Assembly (NCBI GenBank): GCA_016198545.1
Contig: JACQIJ010000088.1
Coordinates: 1 to 9,790, forward strand
Source of the DNA: Pseudomonadota bacterium
GTDB lineage: Bacteria; Pseudomonadota; Alphaproteobacteria; Micavibrionales; Micavibrionaceae
DNA length: 9,790 bases
Direction of reading: 5' to 3'
In this document: positions 6,840 through 9,790 of the stretch, piece by piece
How positions within the stretch are numbered: the first letter of the stretch is position 1
Layout of the letters: each line of letters starts with the position of its first letter
Position numbers and translations under genes: made by a program
Notes under the pieces: generated by a model
Seen by the model: the letters and a program-made list of their open reading frames with translations, nothing else
What the model was told of the DNA's origin: nothing
The model's database searches: none

Positions 6840-7169
6840 TTACAACCTGTTTTCCGGTTGCGATGGGGCCGGTTCCATGCGAGGGCCGAGCCAGTAAACG
6901 TCTCTTTCGTTATCCCCGCCGGGTTCGGGAGCAAACTGCATAAACGAAACTTTATGCTTTATTGGGTTCTCGGCGTCCGGGTCCAGGAATTCGCAGCACA
7001 TGCCCTCCTGATGACAGACGTTAAGTCTTTCAATCTGCGTCACACACCGGACAATCCTTATCTTTATGGGCAGAACCGTATCGCTGGCATGCGCGGGCGC
7101 GCAAAAAAAACCTGACAGGGAAAGCAGATACACAAACGCCGGTAGACGGAAAAGCGACGCTGCGACCAT
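6840..7169 (-). CDS. Small secreted four-cysteine protein, function unknown
   Basis: This 109-aa protein is not recognised. Residues 1-28 form a signal peptide: a short positive region (Arg8), the hydrophobic core PAFVYLLSLSGFF, and a signal peptidase I site APAHA|SD after Ala28. There is no lipobox around Cys23. The mature part of about 81 residues has four cysteines (Cys42, Cys52, Cys58, Cys59) spaced C-x9-C-x5-CC, which could form two disulfides, then a Pro/Glu-rich C-terminus without membrane segments. It is probably periplasmic or released. The ATG has a good GGGGAG Shine-Dalgarno sequence. It follows the pseudopilin operon on the same strand, 104 bases after the last stop, but has its own strong-looking promoter, so a link to the pilus genes is only suggestive. 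The signal peptide and regulatory signals argue that it is a real gene. Confidence 0.7.
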   Translation of the reverse strand: MVAASLFRLPAFVYLLSLSGFFCAPAHASDTVLPIKIRIVRCVTQIERLNVCHQEGMCCEFLDPDAENPIKHKVSFMQFAPEPGGDNERDVYWLGPRMEPAPSQPENRL

Positions 7170-7177
7170 AAAAATCT

Positions 7178-7198
7178 CCCCAAATCGTGAAGTTGGGG
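7178..7198. promoter_or_regulatory. Inverted repeat over the predicted transcription start of the secreted-protein gene
   Basis: CCCCAA (7178-7183) and TTGGGG (7193-7198) flank a nine-base centre. The repeat begins just past the -10 box, spans the predicted start point (near 7194) and overlaps the Shine-Dalgarno sequence. That position suits a repressor operator. If transcription started further upstream, the same arms could fold in RNA and hide the ribosome binding site. Confidence 0.45.
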
Positions 7199-7200
7199 GG

Positions 7201-7230
7201 ATTATGTAGAGTTTCTGTGGATAAAGTCAA
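7201..7230 (-). promoter_or_regulatory. Strong candidate promoter of the small secreted-protein gene
   Basis: On the minus strand, a -35 box TTGACT (7225-7230) and a -10 box CATAAT (7201-7206) each differ from consensus by one base and are 18 bases apart. The start would fall near 7194, about 25 bases before the ATG at 7169. It lies in the gap after the pseudopilin operon, showing the gene can be transcribed on its own. Confidence 0.6.
7216..7224 (-). promoter_or_regulatory. Perfect consensus DnaA box inside a promoter spacer
   Basis: TTATCCACA (minus strand) matches the strict DnaA box at all nine positions. It begins directly after the -35 box, so bound DnaA would compete with or reposition RNA polymerase. 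Effect on expression is inference. Confidence 0.5.
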
Positions 7231-7273
7231 TAAAATTATGTATATGCGTGCGCGTCAGGAAAAGAGGGTTTTA

Positions 7274-7849
7274 TCACTTTTTTCCGTTCCCATTACCGTT
7301 CCCATAACCGTTCCCGTTCCCGCCATCATCGCCGCCAGCGCCATCGTCGCCGCCGCCGCCATCGTTGCCGCCAGCGCCATCGTCATCTTCTTCTACTTCT
7401 ACGGGCTCTGAGTTCCAGGGGCAGTTTTCGATGCTGCATTCTATAACCGGCATGCGTGAGCTCGCGGCTAGATTTATGCTGCTCCAATTGTCAGGCAGGA
7501 AATAGGATATCATGGGTGAGAAATTATAAGTTCCCGAGATTTCGACAAAGTCTACGCCGGAAGATTCCGCAAAGCCGATTTCCATGTTGATTTTGTCCGG
7601 ATCCAGCATCATGACGGCCATATCGTCCGCTATGTACTCCGCCAGCTCATCTTCGGTGATATCATCATTCACCAGTGCCTGTCTGGTGGCGCGCTCCAGG
7701 GAGTACTGAAAGGAGTTTTGCATCATTATCAGTCGCCCGCCTTCGAATATGCCAAAAATGACGGTGAGGAAGGACATGGCGATCAGTCCGAATTCCACGG
7801 CCGTTGTGCCGCTCGTATCATCTATAAATTTTTTCAGGAACTGTTTCAT
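7274..7849 (-). CDS. TadE-like pseudopilin with repetitive Gly/Asp/Asn C-terminal tail
   Basis: This 191-aa protein has the class III prepilin start of TadE/TadF minor pseudopilins. A short basic leader ends in Gly14, followed by TTAVEF with Glu at +5 (Glu19), then a hydrophobic helix to about residue 37. TadV-type prepilin peptidase would cleave after Gly14. Residues 38-147 form an alpha/beta globular part with Cys138 and Cys143. From about 148 the chain is low complexity: an acidic PVEVEEDDD stretch, then about 35 residues built from GG, DD, GAGGDD and GN units, ending GKK. Ordinary TadE proteins end shortly after the globular part. The ATG lies three bases after the preceding TadE stop, with GAGTGAG upstream. 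The gene ends in tandem stops TGA-TAA. It is the last gene of the tadG-tadE-tadE operon and a likely accessory part of a Flp/Tad pilus. Confidence 0.85.
   Translation of the reverse strand: MKQFLKKFIDDTSGTTAVEFGLIAMSFLTVIFGIFEGGRLIMMQNSFQYSLERATRQALVNDDITEDELAEYIADDMAVMMLDPDKINMEIGFAESSGVDFVEISGTYNFSPMISYFLPDNWSSINLAASSRMPVIECSIENCPWNSEPVEVEEDDDGAGGNDGGGGDDGAGGDDGGNGNGYGNGNGNGKK
7284..7319. repeat. 12-bp tandem repeat encoding the Gly-Asn tail
   Basis: Units CCGTTCCCATTA (7284-7295) and CCGTTCCCATAA (7296-7307) are followed by a diverged CCGTTCCCGTTC (7308-7319). On the minus strand they encode GN-rich repeats at the C-terminus of the second TadE-like protein. Multiples of three keep the frame during slippage. 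Confidence 0.75.
7331..7384. repeat. Exact 18-bp direct repeat, period 36
   Basis: GCCGCCAGCGCCATCGTC occurs at 7331-7348 and 7367-7384. It encodes the repeated DDGAGG units of the pseudopilin tail. The stretch between is itself GCC-rich (DGGGG). The repeats are consistent with expansion by in-frame duplication. Confidence 0.8.
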
Positions 7850-7852
7850 AGC

Positions 7853-8323
7853 TCACTCTACCTGCAATCTGACGAATCCACCCAGATTTATGGATCTTCC
7901 CAGTCCGGGATAGTAGAGAAGGGGTTCATGATTCATGCTGAGGCGCACTTCCAGATAGCGGCGCATGTAGGAGTCATCGTCTTCCTCGTCGCCGCAGGCG
8001 TCCTCGCATTCCACGGCATCACCATCGACGCACTCGCAGTAGTAATTTGCAGTATAACTGAGCGATTCATCGACAGTATCTTCAGTCAGGTCAAGGTTAC
8101 TGGGAAGAAAGACGTCCGCCACGAGGTTGTCCGAGTTTCCGCCTTCGTAAAGGTATTCCGCGGCAGCCCTGGCCACGTTTTCGATTTTCATGGTGGAGTT
8201 CATGTAAAGGCCGTAATCAACCATGCCGATCAGCAGCAGAAGCAGCGCCGGCGCGATAAGGGCGAACTCGACGGCGGCGACGCCGGAGGAATCCTTTGCG
8301 ATTTCAAGGACATGATTTTTCAT
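7853..8323 (-). CDS. TadE-like pseudopilin with a Cys/acidic loop
   Basis: This 156-aa TadE-family minor pseudopilin has Gly14 before VAAVEF (Glu19 at +5 after cleavage), then the hydrophobic helix ALIAPALLLLLIGMVDYG (21-38) and a typical helical ENVARAAAEYLYEGG segment. After a beta-rich middle, residues 96-118 form an unusual loop with four cysteines (Cys96, Cys98, Cys106, Cys110) followed by a run of acidic residues (GDEEDDD), possibly disulfide-linked or metal-binding. The C-terminus returns to a beta-strand pattern usual for the family. The start is the ATG at 8323, which shares one base with the upstream tadG-like stop (TAATG), so translation is coupled. The open frame extends upstream but reads as an out-of-frame copy of the tadG end. 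Likely inserted in the inner membrane and processed for a Flp/Tad pilus. Confidence 0.88.
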   Translation of the reverse strand: MKNHVLEIAKDSSGVAAVEFALIAPALLLLLIGMVDYGLYMNSTMKIENVARAAAEYLYEGGNSDNLVADVFLPSNLDLTEDTVDESLSYTANYYCECVDGDAVECEDACGDEEDDDSYMRRYLEVRLSMNHEPLLYYPGLGRSINLGGFVRLQVE

Positions 8324-9651
8324 TACATCACCAGCCGCACCCTGATCCTGCCTATATCGCGGGCCCCCGATCCTTCGCAATCGTTGCCTATGGTCGGGTT
8401 TCCGTGAAGTTTGATCGTGGTGGCGATGATGCGGGAACAATAGCCTTCGCTATCGGCGTTGCCGTTGCCGCCGATATCCAGGCAGCGCGACGGAAAATAC
8501 AATGCCCCATTGACAAGGACATCGCCTTTCATATCGTGGCAGGTGTTGTTTCCTCTGTCGGGCGAGCTTCTGTCGCCGTAAACCGCCATGCCTTCGAAGT
8601 CTTCCCAGTCTGAATCCAGATCGTCCTCGCCGGGGGCTGAAATCTGCAGCGCGCCCTTGATGTCCATTGATCCGTATTCGCCATAGTCGCTGCCGCCGCC
8701 GTTGGTCAGGATGATTGTAACGCCTTCGCCCGTCAGCGCGTCATTGTTTCCAACGCTTAAGTCGCCGCCGTCAATGATATAAATGCCGGGCGTCAAATTC
8801 AGCGTTCCGCTTACGCTCAGGCCGCCGCAATAGACTGTCACGCCGCCAGCCGTTTTTACGGTTCCATCATCCATTTCATCTTCCGTGCATTCGTCATAGT
8901 CGGGGATCTCCAGATCCTGGTACGGATCGGGGATCGGGGAGGAACCCGTCGTTATGCTGGTTGCGTCGAGAAGGTCCGCATCATTTATGCCGCCGACGAC
9001 GGAAACGTCGCCGACTATCAGATCTCCTGCGCCGCCATTGATGTTTAGCGCCGAATCGCCGCTGGAATTGGCGGCAAGGCCGCATCCCACGGCATCGAGA
9101 TCGACGTTTCCATTGATGACGAAGGCGCTGTCTTCGCTTTCCTCCAGCGCCAGCATGCAATAGTCGCCGACGGGTTCAAGGACGACCGATGCCGCGGCGG
9201 CAGTTGTGTAGACGTCGCCCCTGAAAAGGACGCTGGAGAAATATTTCAGGTCTTCCTGGGAGATGTAGGCGGAAACCATTGTCCGCCCTTCCTCGTCAAT
9301 AGTGATCGCTAGATCCAGTTCACCCCTGCCGGGATTGAATCCGTTGTTCTCGGCTTCTTTGACGGCGGCAAATTCGGGATATCCGGCGGCCACGTCTTCT
9401 CCGTCCGTATCGGGGTCGAAATCGGCGGGCATCGTAATGCCGTAAGTGTTGGCGATTTCCCATGCCGCGGCGATGGCAGCGGCGTCCGCGGCGCTCTGCA
9501 GGTCGCGGCGATTCATCATCCACACGCTCATGTCAAAGCCGACGCCCGCCATGCCGAGAATGAGCGGCAGCATGACTGCCGTCAGCGGCATGATGGAGCC
9601 GATGATATCGCGAAGGTAACCAGAAGATACCGCAATAATGCTTTTTTTCAT
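8323..9651 (-). CDS. TadG-like pilus assembly protein with beta-rich, eight-cysteine passenger
   Basis: This 442-aa protein starts with the TadG/TadE-G type N-terminus: basic residues, Gly18 before a hydrophobic helix (19-39), GFDMSVWMMNRRDLQSAADAAAIAAAW (starting at 38), the signature found across TadG-like proteins, then a short globular part (about 105-160). The rest (165-442) is rich in Gly, Asn and Asp, with repeated short strands such as FVINGNVDLDAVGCGL, ALNINGGAGDLIVGDVSV, LSVSGTLNLTPGIYIIDGGDLSV and SMDIKGALQIS. That pattern suggests a right-handed beta-helix, as in other TadG-like proteins with similar tails. It contains eight cysteines (165, 190, 255, 275, 371, 390, 405, 425), all in the passenger. 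No von Willebrand A motif (DxSxS) is seen. The ATG is preceded by CAGGGT. It is first in the operon, anchored in the inner membrane with the passenger outside. Confidence 0.85.
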   Translation of the reverse strand: MKKSIIAVSSGYLRDIIGSIMPLTAVMLPLILGMAGVGFDMSVWMMNRRDLQSAADAAAIAAAWEIANTYGITMPADFDPDTDGEDVAAGYPEFAAVKEAENNGFNPGRGELDLAITIDEEGRTMVSAYISQEDLKYFSSVLFRGDVYTTAAAASVVLEPVGDYCMLALEESEDSAFVINGNVDLDAVGCGLAANSSGDSALNINGGAGDLIVGDVSVVGGINDADLLDATSITTGSSPIPDPYQDLEIPDYDECTEDEMDDGTVKTAGGVTVYCGGLSVSGTLNLTPGIYIIDGGDLSVGNNDALTGEGVTIILTNGGGSDYGEYGSMDIKGALQISAPGEDDLDSDWEDFEGMAVYGDRSSPDRGNNTCHDMKGDVLVNGALYFPSRCLDIGGNGNADSEGYCSRIIATTIKLHGNPTIGNDCEGSGARDIGRIRVRLVM

Positions 9652-9681
9652 TTTACCCTGCCCTGAGTACCCTATTCCTTC

Positions 9682-9690
9682 ATCATAGCA
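9682..9690 (-). promoter_or_regulatory. Extended -10 element of the tad minor-pilin operon
   Basis: On the minus strand, TGCTATGAT (9682-9690) is an extended -10 element, placing a start near 9675, about 24 bases before the tadG-like ATG. No good -35 box lies 17 bases upstream. A CtrA-like site occupies that place instead, the pattern of an activator-dependent promoter. Confidence 0.4.
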
Positions 9691-9698
9691 GGGTCATT

Positions 9699-9713
9699 TT
9701 AAATATCCTTTAA
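9699..9713. promoter_or_regulatory. CtrA-type site TTAA-N7-TTAA at the tad operon promoter
   Basis: TTAA (9699-9702) and TTAA (9710-9713) are seven bases apart, matching the core of the alphaproteobacterial CtrA box. The site covers the -35 region expected for the extended -10 at 9682-9690. In Caulobacter, CtrA activates pilA from sites near the -35 position. The region is AT-rich, so a chance match is possible. Confidence 0.45.
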
Positions 9714-9736
9714 TAATAGGGAGGATTTTAGTAAAA

Positions 9737-9790
9737 AAAACGCAATAACATCAAAATATTAGGCGTTTTGAAGTCTGGGCGCAAAAACGC
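9737..9790. repeat. Three copies of AAAACGC in alternating orientation
   Basis: AAAACGC occurs at 9737-9743 and 9784-9790, with its complement GCGTTTT at 9763-9769. On the minus strand, the arms at 9763-9769 and 9737-9743, followed by extra T, could be a weak terminator of a gene beyond the window. The set could also be protein-binding sites upstream of the tad operon. No coding sequence is seen in 9652-9790. Confidence 0.4.

Noticed and set aside
6843..6860. CAACC/GGTTG hairpin between the convergent stops as a terminator
   Set aside because: It lies inside the small secreted-protein coding end, has a five-base stem and no T tract.
7187..7411. Plus-strand frame with a VPITVPVP/AAASAIVAA repeat resembling a membrane peptide
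   Set aside because: It is simply the complement of the Gly/Asp/Asn repeat DNA of the TadE tail. There is no convincing ribosome binding site.
7718..8407. Plus-strand open frame of 229 codons across the two TadE genes
   Set aside because: It runs opposite two genes with diagnostic pseudopilin starts, crosses their boundary, and resembles no family.
9401..9422. EF-hand-like DxDxDG stretch in the TadG-like protein (Asp79-Gly84)
   Set aside because: The later loop positions (hydrophobic 8 and acidic 12) do not fit, so calcium binding at this spot is not supported.

Overview
The window looks like a piece of an alphaproteobacterial chromosome. The evidence is a 7Fe ferredoxin of the FdxA type followed by a CarD/CdnL RNA polymerase-binding regulator (a pairing common in that class), a TadG/TadE/TadE minor-pilin operon, and a TTAA-N7-TTAA site of the kind bound by CtrA in front of that operon. 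I cannot name the genus. No tRNA, rRNA, CRISPR array, transposase or phage gene is visible. Coding density is high, and no gap between genes exceeds about 240 bases.

Left part (1-2156, all on the minus strand): fdxA comes first, then carD, then a protein with the calcineurin/PPP metallophosphatase layout in which nearly every metal-binding and catalytic residue is replaced, so it is probably a pseudophosphatase. carD ends at a strong rho-independent terminator. The phosphatase-like gene has its own good promoter, and just upstream of it are two back-to-back DnaA-box-like 9-mers. fdxA lacks a Shine-Dalgarno sequence, and its best promoter would start transcription at the ATG itself, so its mRNA may be leaderless.

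Middle part (2211-6837): a set of envelope-polysaccharide genes. A membrane-anchored SGNH/GDSL-type hydrolase (plus) converges on, and overlaps by 65 bp, a two-gene minus-strand operon. That operon encodes an LPG_synthase_TM/UPF0104 flippase-like membrane protein and a first O-antigen ligase/polymerase-type membrane protein. A second ligase/polymerase-type protein is transcribed divergently. Together these suggest assembly, export or ligation, and acyl modification of a surface glycan. There are no glycosyltransferases in the window, so the glycan cannot be named.

Right part (6840-9651, minus strand): three tightly coupled genes encode a TadG-like protein with a predicted beta-rich, eight-cysteine passenger, a TadE-like pseudopilin with a Cys/Asp/Glu loop, and a second TadE-like pseudopilin ending in a repetitive Gly/Asp/Asn tail. 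Downstream, under its own promoter, is a small secreted four-cysteine protein of unknown function. That promoter contains a perfect consensus DnaA box in its spacer and an inverted repeat across the predicted transcription start.

The most noteworthy themes are the degenerate phosphatase beside carD, possible cell-cycle control (DnaA boxes at two promoters, a CtrA-like site at a third), and the unusual extracellular sequence of the pseudopilins. All functional assignments come from reading motifs by eye. No database search was run.
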